In this document: positions 1 through 9,123 of the stretch, in pieces
How positions within the stretch are numbered: the first letter of the stretch is position 1
Layout: each line of letters begins with the position of its first letter
NCBI GenBank assembly: GCA_027294455.1
Contig: JAPULZ010000035.1
Location: forward strand, 24,352 to 88,351
Direction of reading: 5' to 3'
DNA from: Gemmatimonadota bacterium
GTDB taxonomy: Bacteria > Gemmatimonadota > Gemmatimonadetes > Gemmatimonadales > GWC2-71-9
Length of the DNA stretch: 64,000 nt
The notes under the pieces: generated by a model
What the model was told of the DNA's origin: nothing
Databases searched by the model: none
The model's input: the letters and a program-made list of their open reading frames with translations, nothing else
Program-made: the position numbers and the translations under genes

Positions 1-696
1 ACGGCTCGCCTCGGTGGCCCGGAAGCGGGTCACATACCACACCACCGCCCAGATCTCCTCATCCGCAAGGTGGTCCTCGAAGGCCTCCATGTCGGTGCCG
101 GCGACGCCGAAACGAATCTTGCGGAAATGGTCCAGCGGGGATTGGTCCGCTAGCAGGACGGCGTCCGTGAGATCGGCCGGGGGCGGATCGAGATTGGGAG
201 CGCGGAAGCCGTCACCGGCGCCGGATGCGCCGTGACAGTCGGTGCAGTTCTGGGCGAAGAGACGGCTGCCCCAGGAGAGGGAAGGGCGGAGCGACGGGAT
301 GTCGTCGTCGGTTCCCGGAACGGCGGCCAGCAGTCCGCTCGCCACCTCCAGGGCGAGGCGCTCGACCTGTTGGGCTGGGCCAACGCCCCGAACCATCGCC
401 AGCGCCGAATCGATCAGCGCCTTGGTCGCCGCGGCAATGCCGTCGGGCAGCCGGGTCGTGGCCCGGCGGGCCTCTCCGAGGAAGGCAACGGCCTCGTCGA
501 CCTCGTCCGGGGAAACCACGACGCCGTTCGAGACGCCGTTGGCGTATTCCTTGGCCGCCAGGGACGACATGGCGATCACCCTCCGGGCCGCCTCGGCCGC
601 GTCGTCCTGGGCCGCCAGCTGACGGGAGCCGGGAATCGGTGCCACGAGCAGTATGAAACCCCACCAGCACCACACCACAGGACGTAGGCGGAACAT
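1..696 (-). CDS. Cytochrome c / FTR1-type iron permease, N-terminal part (truncated by window edge)
   Basis: The frame is open from an ATG at 696 to the window edge (232 codons, no stop). It starts with a signal peptide (hydrophobic WWGFILLVAPIPG) followed by an alpha-helical region. A class I cytochrome c motif CTDCHGASGAGDG follows at about residue 155, then a segment ending EEIWAVVWYVTRF that is typical of the end of a cytochrome c domain. This order (signal peptide, helical domain, one cytochrome c domain) matches the periplasmic front of bacterial cytochrome c/FTR1 family iron permeases, whose permease part would lie beyond position 1. A Fur-like site lies just upstream (712-731). The alternative is a stand-alone monoheme cytochrome; the fragment is too short to exclude it. 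Confidence 0.72.
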   Translation of the reverse strand, partial: MFRLRPVVWCWWGFILLVAPIPGSRQLAAQDDAAEAARRVIAMSSLAAKEYANGVSNGVVVSPDEVDEAVAFLGEARRATTRLPDGIAAATKALIDSALAMVRGVGPAQQVERLALEVASGLLAAVPGTDDDIPSLRPSLSWGSRLFAQNCTDCHGASGAGDGFRAPNLDPPPADLTDAVLLADQSPLDHFRKIRFGVAGTDMEAFEDHLADEEIWAVVWYVTRFRATEASR

Positions 697-710
697 TTTC
701 CTCAGTTGTA

Positions 711-732
711 ATTGAGAATGAGAATCAATTGC
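711..732 (-). promoter_or_regulatory. Fur-box-like operator
   Basis: TTGAGAATGAGAATCAATT (712-730) is an AT-rich island made of two GAGAAT hexamers followed by CAATTG. It resembles the three-hexamer form of the Fur box (GATAAT GATAAT CATTAT). It sits about 15 bases upstream of the ATG of the cytochrome/iron-permease gene, where a repressor would block transcription. The resemblance is seen in the sequence; Fur control is inferred. Confidence 0.6.
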
Positions 733-881
733 ATTTAGCTTTCGCTTGCATTCTACACAGAATGACAGGGGTACGTCAAGGCACGGTAATCGCCGCCGGC
801 CCGATCCCGATAGACAGACCAGCCGAAGCGCGGCATTATGATTTGAGCCGCTGACGACCCTACTACCCGGACAACCTGCTG

Positions 882-2135
882 ATGCAAGAGTCCCAAGCTC
901 TGCTCACGAACGACGCGGCCGTTCTCGGCCTGCTCGCCGTGACCCTCGGCGTCATTTTCTACACGGCGAGCAGCGACAATCCCCACTTCAAGAAGTTCTA
1001 TCGGTACGTACCCGTCCTCCTGCTGTGCTATTTCATCCCGTCGCTCTACAACACGTTCGGAATCGTCGACGCGGAGCAGTCGAGACTCTATTTCGTCTCG
1101 TCACGCTACCTGCTGCCGGCCACGCTCGTCCTGCTGACACTCAGCATCGACCTGCAGGGGATCATCCGGCTTGGCCCCAAGGCCCTGATCATGTTTGCCA
1201 CGGGCACGGTGGGAATCATCATCGGCGGGCCCATCGCCATATTTGTCTTTTCCTTTATAAGCCCCGACACGGTGGGAGGTGTGGGTCCCGATGCCGTGTG
1301 GCGTGGCCTCACGACGGTTGCCGGGAGTTGGATCGGGGGCGGGGCCAACCAGGCGGCCATGAAAGAGGTCTTCGATGTGGGCGACGACCTCTTCTCGGCG
1401 ATGATCGCCGTCGACGTGCTGATCGCCAACCTCTGGCTGGCCGTCCTGCTGTTCATGGCGGCCGAATCCTCCAAGATCGACGCCAGGCTCGGCGCCGACA
1501 CCACGGCGCTCGATGATCTCAAGCGCCGGGTGACCGAGTTCCACGAGAAACACGCCCGCATTGCCAGCATGCCGGACATCATGATCATCGTGGCCGTGGG
1601 GTTTGGGGTGACCGGTCTGTCTCATGTCCTGGCGGATCAAATTGCCCCATGGATCGAAGCGAATGCACCGGTGCTCACTCGCTTCAGCCTCAGCAGTCAG
1701 TTCTTCTGGCTGGTGGTGATCGCCACGACGGGCGGCTTGATGCTCTCATTTACCAGAGCCCGAGAGCTCGAGGGAGCCGGCGCGTCCAAGATCGCCACCG
1801 TCATGCTGTACATACTGATCGCCAGCATCGGCATGAGCATGGACATCGGCGCCGTGCTCGAGCGTCCGGGGCTCTTCGGCGTGGGGCTCCTGTGGATCGG
1901 CATCCACGCCGGGCTCTTGCTCGTGGTGGCACGCATGATCAAGGCACCCACGTTCTATCTGGCCGTGGGAAGCCAGGCCAACGTGGGCGGGGCTGCTTCG
2001 GCCCCCGTGGTGGCGTCCGCGTTTCACCCCAGCCTGGCGCCGGTGGGCGTGCTGCTGGCTGTTCTGGGATACGCCATCGGAACCTACGGCGCGTGGCTTT
2101 GCGGGCAGTTGATGCGGGTTGCGGCCGGCGGCTGA
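882..2135 (+). CDS. DUF819 family integral membrane protein
   Basis: 417 residues, almost entirely hydrophobic, with roughly ten or eleven predicted membrane spans. Features typical of the DUF819/YjcL family (Pfam PF05684) are visible: an early SSDNPHFKKFYRYVP-like loop, the pore-like GSWIGGGANQAAMKEVF motif near residue 150, and a second glycine-rich SQANVGGAASAPVVASAF motif near the C-terminus. The two halves look like an inverted-repeat transporter. The substrate is unknown; the family is often described as a putative permease. It is followed directly by the M14 peptidase gene on the same strand, so co-transcription is possible. Confidence 0.85.
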   Translation: MQESQALLTNDAAVLGLLAVTLGVIFYTASSDNPHFKKFYRYVPVLLLCYFIPSLYNTFGIVDAEQSRLYFVSSRYLLPATLVLLTLSIDLQGIIRLGPKALIMFATGTVGIIIGGPIAIFVFSFISPDTVGGVGPDAVWRGLTTVAGSWIGGGANQAAMKEVFDVGDDLFSAMIAVDVLIANLWLAVLLFMAAESSKIDARLGADTTALDDLKRRVTEFHEKHARIASMPDIMIIVAVGFGVTGLSHVLADQIAPWIEANAPVLTRFSLSSQFFWLVVIATTGGLMLSFTRARELEGAGASKIATVMLYILIASIGMSMDIGAVLERPGLFGVGLLWIGIHAGLLLVVARMIKAPTFYLAVGSQANVGGAASAPVVASAFHPSLAPVGVLLAVLGYAIGTYGAWLCGQLMRVAAGG

Positions 2136-2219
2136 TAGCCGAGCTTGCCTTTGTATCGGGAGCATATCTTCATGCGTTTTCGCAACCAAGTGACTCATCA
2201 TTTCCGCCCGGAGGGCGTC

Positions 2220-4856
2220 GTGAAATTCCATCGTCTACCGACTCGATTGGTCATTGCCATCCTCGCCTTGGTACTCGTGTTGCCTGCGCGGGCGGCGAGC
2301 CAGCAGATCCCAACACCGGAGGAGTTCTTTGGTTTCCAGATGGGAGCCGACCGGAAGCTCGCGCGCTGGGACAAGCTGGTGGAGTACTACAACCTGTTGG
2401 GCGAACTGAGCCCGCGCCTACAGGTCGTGAACATGGGGCCGTCGACTCTGGGCAACCCTTTTCTCGCCCTGTATATCTCCTCGCCCGACAACCTCGCGAG
2501 ACTCGAAGAGCTGCGGCAGATCAACGCGACGCTGAGCGATCCGCGTGGCGTGCCGGCGATCGAAATCGAGCGGGCCATCGCCGAGGGGAAGGCGGTGGTC
2601 GTGCAGTCGATGGGCCTCCACTCCACGGAGGTGGGGTCGTCGCAGATGGCTGCCGAGCTGACGTACGACCTCGTGACGCGTACAGACCCGGAGATCCTCC
2701 GCATCCTCGAGAACACCATCGCGATCATGATCCCCAGTTTCAATCCGGATGGGGAGATCATGGTCACCGATTGGTACAGCGAAACGGTGGGCACGGCATA
2801 CGAAGGCGTGGGCCTGCCGTCGCTGTATCATCACTACATCGGCCACGACAACAACCGCGACGCATTCATGACGAACACGGTGGAGTCCCAGTACGGGGCC
2901 AAGATCTTGTTCCGGGATTGGATTCCCCAGGCTTACATCGACCATCACCAGATGGGGGCGTACGGCGCGCGGATCTACGTCCCGCCCTACGCGGAGCCGA
3001 TCCGGCCCGCCGCGGATCCGTTGGTGTGGCGGGAGATGAGCTGGTACGGCGCCCATATCGCCTACAAGGAAGAAGAGGCGGGGCGGCAGGGGGTCGTGAA
3101 CGCCGCGATCTATTCGGGTTGGGGGCACTTCGGATTTCATTGGATCACCCCGTTCCACAACATCGCGGGGATGCTCACCGAATCGGCGAGCGCGCGGCTG
3201 GCAACACCGCTCTTCCTGCATCCCGACCAGCTGGAGGGTTCGCGTCGGGGCATGCCCGAGTACGAACAGCAGACAACGTTTCCCAATCCCTGGCCCGGTG
3301 GGTGGTGGCGGGTGCGAGACATCGTCGAGCAGCAAGAAATCGCTGCCATTGCCGCCCTCGACATGGCCGCCCGCAACCGGGAGACGGTGCTGCGCAACGC
3401 CTATCTGAAGGCCACGCGCCAGACGCAGCGGGGGGCCGAGGGGGACACAGCCGCCTTCCTCATCCCGGCCGAGCAACACGACGCGCTCACGGCCCAGAAG
3501 ATGGTGAACAAGCTCCTGGGGCAGGGGATCGAGGTGCACCAGGCGGCCGGCGACTTCACGCACGAGGGGCGGGTCTACGGCGCGGGCACGTTCGTCGTCT
3601 CCATGGCGCAGCCTAAAATGGGTTTGATCCGCTGGCTCCTGGGCCGGACCTTTTACCCCGATAATTCCTACACCCGCGACCGGGACGACAATCCCATCCG
3701 CCCTTACGACATGTCGACGGACAACATGGCGGAGTTCATGGGCGTCCGGGTCGATGCGGCCGGCACCGTGCCGGCCACTGACCTCACGACCCTCACTGCG
3801 CTCATCGAACCCCGGGGCACCGTGACGGCGGGTCGGTTTGGATACGTGCTGGACGGCCGGCTCAATGACAGCTTCAAGGCCGTGAATTTTCTGCTGGACC
3901 GCAACGTGGGCGTCCGCCGAGTGGATCGTGCGACGGGCGATGCGGCTCGTCCGGGCGACTTTGTCGTGTCGACCGGAGCACCGGAGGCGACGCTCACCGA
4001 GGTGGCCGAGGCCACGGGAGTCGATTTCTCCGCACTCGAGGTGGACGTGTCGGGTAGCAGTCACACGCTGACGAGATCCAGAATCGGCATGTACCAACGC
4101 TACTTCGGCGGCAACATGGACGAGGGGTGGACGCGCCTCGTGCTGGAGAATTTCGGCTTCCCCTACGCGACGCTCATGGATGCCGAAATCAAGGCGGGGG
4201 ACTTGAACGACAAGTTCGACGTCATCATCCTGCCGGCCGACGGTGTGGCACGGATGACGGGAGAAGAGAGCGGCGGCGGCCGGGGTGGCCGGGCGGACGC
4301 GTATCCCCCGGAATACCGCAGTGGGTTCGGACAGGAGGGCGTCGACGCCCTCGAGGCGTTCGTCAAAGCGGGCGGCACGCTGCTCACGTTTGCCGAGGCC
4401 GGAAACCTCCCCATCGAGAAGTTCGGTCTGCCGGTCCGCAACGTCGTGGCCGGGTTGTCGTCCACGGAGTTCTGGTCGCCGGGGTCCACGTTGCGAGTTC
4501 ATGTCGACAACACCAACCCCGTCGCGTACGGCATGCCGAAGAACGCCCTCGCCACGTTCCTCGGCAACAACCAGGTGTATCAGGTCGTGGCCACGGAGAG
4601 GAACGAGCGGGTCGCGCGGGTGGTGACGTTCGTCGAACGTGAAATTCTCCAGAGCGGCTGGTTGCTGGGCGAGGACGTCATCGCCGAGAAGGCGGCGGTG
4701 GTTTCCGTAAAGCACGGGGAGGGCAGGGTGGTGCTCATCGGCTTCCGGGCGCAACATCGGATGCAGACCCACGGGACGTTCAAACTGGTGTTCAACGCAC
4801 TGGTGGGCGGCCAACCCGATCCGGACGACATCGCGGCCGGAGGGAGTATCGAATAG
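2220..4856 (+). CDS. Secreted M14 zinc carboxypeptidase
   Basis: 878 residues from a GTG at 2220. That start is chosen because GGAGGG (2210-2215) sits five bases upstream and the signal peptide begins there (KFHRLPTRLVIAILALVLVL, cut after ARAASQQ). An ATG at 2172 is the alternative. Zinc ligands are visible as HSTE (His134, Glu137) and the later YIDHHQ histidine. NPDG and the LTESASA region (catalytic Glu) also fit peptidase family M14. The C-terminal third (VIILPADGVARM, then EAFVKAGGTLLTFAEAG and a closing HGEGRVVLIGFRAQ) resembles the class-I-glutamine-amidotransferase-like domain found in large secreted M14 proteins. It probably trims peptides outside the cytoplasm. Confidence 0.88.
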   Translation: MKFHRLPTRLVIAILALVLVLPARAASQQIPTPEEFFGFQMGADRKLARWDKLVEYYNLLGELSPRLQVVNMGPSTLGNPFLALYISSPDNLARLEELRQINATLSDPRGVPAIEIERAIAEGKAVVVQSMGLHSTEVGSSQMAAELTYDLVTRTDPEILRILENTIAIMIPSFNPDGEIMVTDWYSETVGTAYEGVGLPSLYHHYIGHDNNRDAFMTNTVESQYGAKILFRDWIPQAYIDHHQMGAYGARIYVPPYAEPIRPAADPLVWREMSWYGAHIAYKEEEAGRQGVVNAAIYSGWGHFGFHWITPFHNIAGMLTESASARLATPLFLHPDQLEGSRRGMPEYEQQTTFPNPWPGGWWRVRDIVEQQEIAAIAALDMAARNRETVLRNAYLKATRQTQRGAEGDTAAFLIPAEQHDALTAQKMVNKLLGQGIEVHQAAGDFTHEGRVYGAGTFVVSMAQPKMGLIRWLLGRTFYPDNSYTRDRDDNPIRPYDMSTDNMAEFMGVRVDAAGTVPATDLTTLTALIEPRGTVTAGRFGYVLDGRLNDSFKAVNFLLDRNVGVRRVDRATGDAARPGDFVVSTGAPEATLTEVAEATGVDFSALEVDVSGSSHTLTRSRIGMYQRYFGGNMDEGWTRLVLENFGFPYATLMDAEIKAGDLNDKFDVIILPADGVARMTGEESGGGRGGRADAYPPEYRSGFGQEGVDALEAFVKAGGTLLTFAEAGNLPIEKFGLPVRNVVAGLSSTEFWSPGSTLRVHVDNTNPVAYGMPKNALATFLGNNQVYQVVATERNERVARVVTFVEREILQSGWLLGEDVIAEKAAVVSVKHGEGRVVLIGFRAQHRMQTHGTFKLVFNALVGGQPDPDDIAAGGSIE

Positions 4857-4887
4857 GACGCCATAGGACGACCGGCGAGGCGACGAC

Positions 4888-6270
4888 GTGACAGATGTCA
4901 TCGAGCGGCTGAGATCCGAGCTACGCGGTCGGTACGCCGTCTTGGAAGAGCTGGGGGCCGGGGGCATGGCCACGGTCTATCTGGCGGAGGATGTCAAGCA
5001 CCGCCGCAAGGTGGCGGTGAAAGTGCTTCGACCCGAGCTGACGGCCGCGGTCGGGGCCGAACGATTCCTCAAGGAAATCGAGATCGCCGCCGGATTGCGC
5101 CATCCCCACATCCTCCCACTCCACGATTCGGGGCAGGCGGGCGAGTTTCTCTACTATGTGATGCCCTTCGTGGAAGGCGAGTCGTTGCGCGATCGCTTGA
5201 ACCGCGAAAAGCAGCTCGCCATCGACGAGGCGGTACGCATCGCCCGTGAAGTGGCCGAGGCCCTGTCCTACGCCCATGCCCATGGGGTGATCCACCGCGA
5301 TATCAAGCCCGCCAACATCATGCTCGAATCCGGCCACGCCGTCGTGGCCGACTTCGGCATCGCGTTCTCCGTCGAACAACTCGACTCCGGCCGGCTGACC
5401 GACTCGGGCCTCTCGCCAGGCACCCCATTGTACATGAGCCCGGAACAGGCAGGCGGTGAACGGCACCTCGACGCCCGCAGCGACATCTATTCCGTCGGGT
5501 GCGTGCTCTACGAGATGCTCAGCGGCGATCCCCCGTTTACGGCAGCCACGGTCCAGGCGATCATCGCCCGCAAGATGGTCGAGAGTGTTCCGAGCCTTCA
5601 AGTCGTTCGGGACACCATTCCCGACGCGCTGCAACGCATCACGTTGAAGGCGCTGGCGCGTACACCAGCGGACCGTTTCACCACGGCGGGTGAGCTTGCG
5701 TCGGCTCTCGCAACGGTGGAGGCCCAGGCGTCGGGGGCGCTGTTCGGGCTCGGAGGTCTCGCAGAACGGCAGTCCGGTAGCGTACCGGACGCGGCGGCCG
5801 TCAAACGGTCCGCGGCGGGAACCCCCAATGGCCGCGGTGGTCGCATGAAGCAGGTGGCCGGTTACGGGTTGGCCGGACTCCTGTTCCTCACCGTCGTCGG
5901 CTTTCTCAACACGCGGGTGGTCGACATCAAGCTCGGTGTTCCGGTCCAGTACACGCCGTCGCGCATCGACTTCCCCATCGTCGGCTTGCAGGCACTCGTG
6001 CCGCTCATCTTCTACAGTTTGGGTGTGGGGTTTACGCTTCATCGATTGCAGGGCGATGACTTCCAGAGCTTCTGGCACTGGTCGGTGCCTTTTCGCGCTC
6101 AGGCGCGGGTTCCAATCGGGCGGGTGTTTCGATTTCGTGGGGGAGTGAAACTTGATATCTATCCGCCGTTCGACACCGGCGATTTTGCGCCGCTGATTGT
6201 CAACGTGTCCACCGACAAGGCGGAGGCCGTGCTTGGGCTGTTCATAGGATTCGATCTCGAGCTGTTCTGA
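4888..6270 (+). CDS. Membrane-anchored serine/threonine protein kinase
   Basis: 460 residues from GTG 4888. The Hanks-type kinase domain spans about residues 15-285: glycine loop ELGAGGMATVYLAED, ATP-binding lysine in VAVKVL, catalytic loop HRDIKPANIML, metal-binding DFG in VVADFGIAF, and GTPLYMSPEQ at the activation segment. After a linker there are two hydrophobic segments (GLAGLLFLTVVGFL and IVGLQALVPLIFYSLGVGF) and a roughly 80-residue tail ending in IGFDLELF. No PASTA or other known sensor repeat is visible. The catalytic residues are complete, so it should be active. It is 31 bases downstream of the M14 gene. Confidence 0.9.
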   Translation: MTDVIERLRSELRGRYAVLEELGAGGMATVYLAEDVKHRRKVAVKVLRPELTAAVGAERFLKEIEIAAGLRHPHILPLHDSGQAGEFLYYVMPFVEGESLRDRLNREKQLAIDEAVRIAREVAEALSYAHAHGVIHRDIKPANIMLESGHAVVADFGIAFSVEQLDSGRLTDSGLSPGTPLYMSPEQAGGERHLDARSDIYSVGCVLYEMLSGDPPFTAATVQAIIARKMVESVPSLQVVRDTIPDALQRITLKALARTPADRFTTAGELASALATVEAQASGALFGLGGLAERQSGSVPDAAAVKRSAAGTPNGRGGRMKQVAGYGLAGLLFLTVVGFLNTRVVDIKLGVPVQYTPSRIDFPIVGLQALVPLIFYSLGVGFTLHRLQGDDFQSFWHWSVPFRAQARVPIGRVFRFRGGVKLDIYPPFDTGDFAPLIVNVSTDKAEAVLGLFIGFDLELF

Positions 6271-6508
6271 GTTCTGGCTGAACCGAGTGATAGCGGTTTC
6301 GGCCCCGTTCCTCGTTCTCCTCAGAGAACTCTTCTTCTTTGAGTCGGAATTGCTCGGCGAGGGCGGGGTCGTCCTCGATCTCGAGTACGGAGCGACGCCG
6401 CTTCAGGAGTATGAGATTTCGCCGCAGCCGGCAAATAATTGATTGCGATTGCATATTTGAGATGGCAGATTGGTGATTCACGATTCAGACGAGAAACGAG
6501 GAGACCTC

Positions 6509-7099
6509 ATGGATACCCTGGAGATGATTCGGAAGATCGCCTTTACCGGCCTGACCGTGGCAGCTTCGGCTCTGGTCCCGTGGCATTCGGCCGTCGCTCA
6601 GGACCAGTCCGGCGGGGTGAGCGTCAAGGAGCAGTACGTTGCCGATATCGAGACTCTCGAGTCGAAGTTTCTGGATCTGGCCGATGCCATGAGCGCTGAG
6701 CAATACTCGTGGCGGCCGATGGAAGGCGTGCGATCGGTGAGCGAAGTGTTCATGCTCATCGTCGCCGAGAATTACGTGGTGCCGAGCGCGTGGGACGCTG
6801 TACCGCCGGAGGGCATGGAGGTTGGGCCGGAGCTGTACGGGTCCCTCCCCGAAGTGACCGACAAGGCCGAGGTGCTCGACTACCTACGCAAGTCCTTCGT
6901 GTACTACAAGAGCGCGGTCGGCGAGCTGTCGGACGAGAAGCTGCACTCCAGCATTCAATTTTTCGGGGGTGAGCGGTCGGTGAATGATGCGATCTATCTC
7001 ATCGCGACCGACATGCACGAACACTTGGGCCAGGCTATCGCGTATGCTCGCGTCAACCACGTCGTGCCGCCGTGGACCGCGCGCAGCGGAGGGAACTAA
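6509..7099 (+). CDS. Secreted DinB-like protein
   Basis: 196 residues. ATG 6509 is preferred because GAGGAGA (6499-6505) precedes it and a signal peptide follows (FTGLTVAASALVPWHSAVAQ). The mature part looks like the DinB/YfiT four-helix superfamily: KFLDLADAMSAEQYSWRP near the start and a closing DMHEHLGQAIAYAR helix with the conserved histidines. DinB-type proteins are usually cytoplasmic metalloenzymes (thiol transferases), and exported versions are common in Gemmatimonadota-like genomes. No substrate can be named. Confidence 0.8.
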   Translation: MDTLEMIRKIAFTGLTVAASALVPWHSAVAQDQSGGVSVKEQYVADIETLESKFLDLADAMSAEQYSWRPMEGVRSVSEVFMLIVAENYVVPSAWDAVPPEGMEVGPELYGSLPEVTDKAEVLDYLRKSFVYYKSAVGELSDEKLHSSIQFFGGERSVNDAIYLIATDMHEHLGQAIAYARVNHVVPPWTARSGGN

Positions 7100-7124
7100 G
7101 AGCGGCTGATTCTCCTCGGCTGGG

Positions 7125-8279
7125 TTAGCCGGGCCTGCCTATTCGATGCTCGCCGGATAGTGTAGCCAGCGGGGCGGGGCGACCGAAGTGATATCCCTGA
7201 GCCAAGTCGAAGCCGAGGGCGCGACATGCCTCGGCTTCTTCTGCATTCTCCACGCCCTCGACCACGGTGGTGATGTCCATGTCCTCCATCATCTTGACGA
7301 GACTGTGGATCATGTCGCGGCGTTTCTCCGACGCCAGATGGAGGTCCCGGGCGAAACGGATGTCGAACTTTACGTAGTCAGGAGAGACCTCGCACAGCTC
7401 CTCCAGCCGCGCCTGCCCCGTTCCAAAATCATCGAAGGCCTGTTGCACCTTGAGTTCGTTGAGCTGCTCGCGCAGTGCTCGGAACGTCTTTATGTCGGTG
7501 ACCGAGGATTCGTGGATCTCGAGCACGATGGGCAGGGAGGCCTCGAGGCGCCGGAACGCCCGGAGGGAGTCGAGCAGCGTCTCCCAGTCGTCCATTTCGG
7601 CGGGGTGGGTGTTCACGAACAGGGCGGGCCGCTCCACCGCCGGGGACGGAGGGAGGTTCGCGGCCGCCAAGAGCTGTCGCTGCCGGAAGACAGCGCTCAG
7701 TTCTGCCGCCAATCCCAGGCCCTCGGCGGCCGCGAACAGTTCTCCCGGGGATGACGGCGCACCATCCAGGTCCCCTCGTCCCAAGCCTTCGTATGCCACG
7801 ATGGCGCCGTCGGAGAATCGGATCAGGGGCTGAAACTCGACCCGCACGGCCCCCGTCTCCAGGAGGCGGACGAGGTCCTTGACCTGCTGGATCTTCTTGG
7901 GCCCGGGGCCTGCCTCGACCCCGAGGCGAAACGGCATGGTCTTGGACATGGGGCTCTGGGATCGTTCGGACTTGATCTGGAACTGCTGGTCGCCGAAGTG
8001 CACCACGTCGCCGTCGGTGAGGGCCTTCTCGGTGACGCGCTCGCCGTTGATGAACGTCCCGTTCGTCGAGCCCAGGTCCCGGATGACGAGGACGCTGTCC
8101 TGGAGGACCACCTCGGCGTGCCGCGAGGAAACGCGGTCGGAGTCGAGACGGAGGTCGGCGTCGGCGGCCCGGCCTATGGTGAAGGGGAGCGGCCGGAGGA
8201 TGATCCGGGAGGCGCCACCACCCTCTTCGATCTGGCCCCGCAGGTACCATTTGACGCCGTTTTGCGGCATATCTGCCAT
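7125..8279 (-). CDS. FHA-EAL protein: phosphothreonine-binding domain fused to c-di-GMP phosphodiesterase
   Basis: 384 residues, starting at ATG 8279 (MADMPQNGVKWYL). The open frame runs much further upstream, but that part has no protein-like composition. An FHA domain occupies about residues 20-100 (FTIGRAADADLRLDSDRVS, then SSRHAEV and DLGSTNGTFING). An EAL domain follows at about 140-375. EAL itself reads EGL, but the other catalytic positions are present: VNTHP, LEIHESS, FDDFGTG, YVKFD, VVEGVE and AQGYHFG. An active cyclic-di-GMP phosphodiesterase gated by binding to phosphorylated proteins is therefore plausible. A kinase is encoded 850 bases away, but no direct link is shown. It is divergent from the lipoprotein gene at 8457. 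Confidence 0.88.
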   Translation of the reverse strand: MADMPQNGVKWYLRGQIEEGGGASRIILRPLPFTIGRAADADLRLDSDRVSSRHAEVVLQDSVLVIRDLGSTNGTFINGERVTEKALTDGDVVHFGDQQFQIKSERSQSPMSKTMPFRLGVEAGPGPKKIQQVKDLVRLLETGAVRVEFQPLIRFSDGAIVAYEGLGRGDLDGAPSSPGELFAAAEGLGLAAELSAVFRQRQLLAAANLPPSPAVERPALFVNTHPAEMDDWETLLDSLRAFRRLEASLPIVLEIHESSVTDIKTFRALREQLNELKVQQAFDDFGTGQARLEELCEVSPDYVKFDIRFARDLHLASEKRRDMIHSLVKMMEDMDITTVVEGVENAEEAEACRALGFDLAQGYHFGRPAPLATLSGEHRIGRPG

Positions 8280-8456
8280 TGCTTGCTGCCCCTGGGATGT
8301 CTTGTTCTTCCCGATCTGAAACCCCGTCTGGAGGCATAGTGCGGCTCGGGGAGCCCATTCTCTGTGACGCCCGCCCCATTTCGGGCAGATGCCCGTTCTG
8401 GCATCTGGGCGGACCGGACGCCATTTTGCTCCCCTACCGCCGCAAAGGTGTGCGCC

Positions 8457-8936
8457 ATGGCATTCAGCATCGTGTGGAAGGTCGTTTTTCCGGTCATCGT
8501 GGCGGTCGGCTGCGGTGGGGGAGGCTCGGGGTCTCCCGCACCCGCCACGCCTCCTGCTCCTGTCCCCGGGTCGATGAACCTGGCCGCGCTGGTGGAGAAC
8601 CAGAACGACTTCCCGGCCGTCATCTACGCCTATCGAGGTGGTCGCTGGACGCGGCTGGGGCTGGTGGAGGCCGACCGGACCCGCCGGTTGCGTTTCACCT
8701 GGGACCGGGCCGAGGTGCGGTTCGTCATCGAGCTGCAGGGCAACGATGACCTCACAGACATCCGTGCCGAGGAAGACATGCGCAAGACGTTTGCCGCCGA
8801 CGTCCACGGCACCGTGCCCTGCCATCTCACGGCGCGGACCGCCGTCGAGGCCAATTTGACCCTGATGCTCACCGTGGATCGCGGGCTGGCCAAGAACCGG
8901 GGGGCGGGGCGGTGCCAGCGGCGGGCGGGGAATTGA
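8457..8936 (+). CDS. Small lipoprotein of the VENQN family (hypothetical)
   Basis: 159 residues from ATG 8457. A short hydrophobic N-terminus ends in VAVGC, a plausible lipobox, followed by a Gly/Ser/Pro/Ala linker. The folded part begins with ALVENQNDFPAVIYAYRGGR and continues RLGLVEADRTRRLRFTW and VRFVIELQG. The same pattern (VENQN..AxIYAY, RLGxV, FxW, RFxxxF) recurs in the lipoprotein at 36428-36817, so the two are paralogs. The function is unknown. The spacing of beta-strand-like segments suggests a small beta-sandwich at the membrane surface. Confidence 0.75.
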   Translation: MAFSIVWKVVFPVIVAVGCGGGGSGSPAPATPPAPVPGSMNLAALVENQNDFPAVIYAYRGGRWTRLGLVEADRTRRLRFTWDRAEVRFVIELQGNDDLTDIRAEEDMRKTFAADVHGTVPCHLTARTAVEANLTLMLTVDRGLAKNRGAGRCQRRAGN

Positions 8937-9123
8937 CCCCGCGGGGCGACCCTTCGCGTCGCTCCAACTTGCGGCATGCTGCGAAATGCCGATGATGTAG
9001 ATTGTGCCGTGTGGCTCAGCTAGGTCCGATCTCTTCCCCGTGGGTCGCGGGTTGACTGCGGCTCACACCGTTTTGACATCGACTCATTCCTATCCAGGAA
9101 CGCGCGCGTTAGTACGGCCCGGA

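Noticed and set aside
2418..4973. A long open frame on the minus strand opposite the M14 peptidase
   Set aside because: Composition is Arg/Pro/His-rich with no domain motif, while the plus-strand frame has a full peptidase. It is a codon-bias shadow of GC-rich DNA.
6242..6481. A 79-residue minus-strand frame between the kinase and DinB genes
   Set aside because: Contains a Glu-rich stretch but overlaps the kinase stop, has no clear ribosome-binding site and no recognisable fold.
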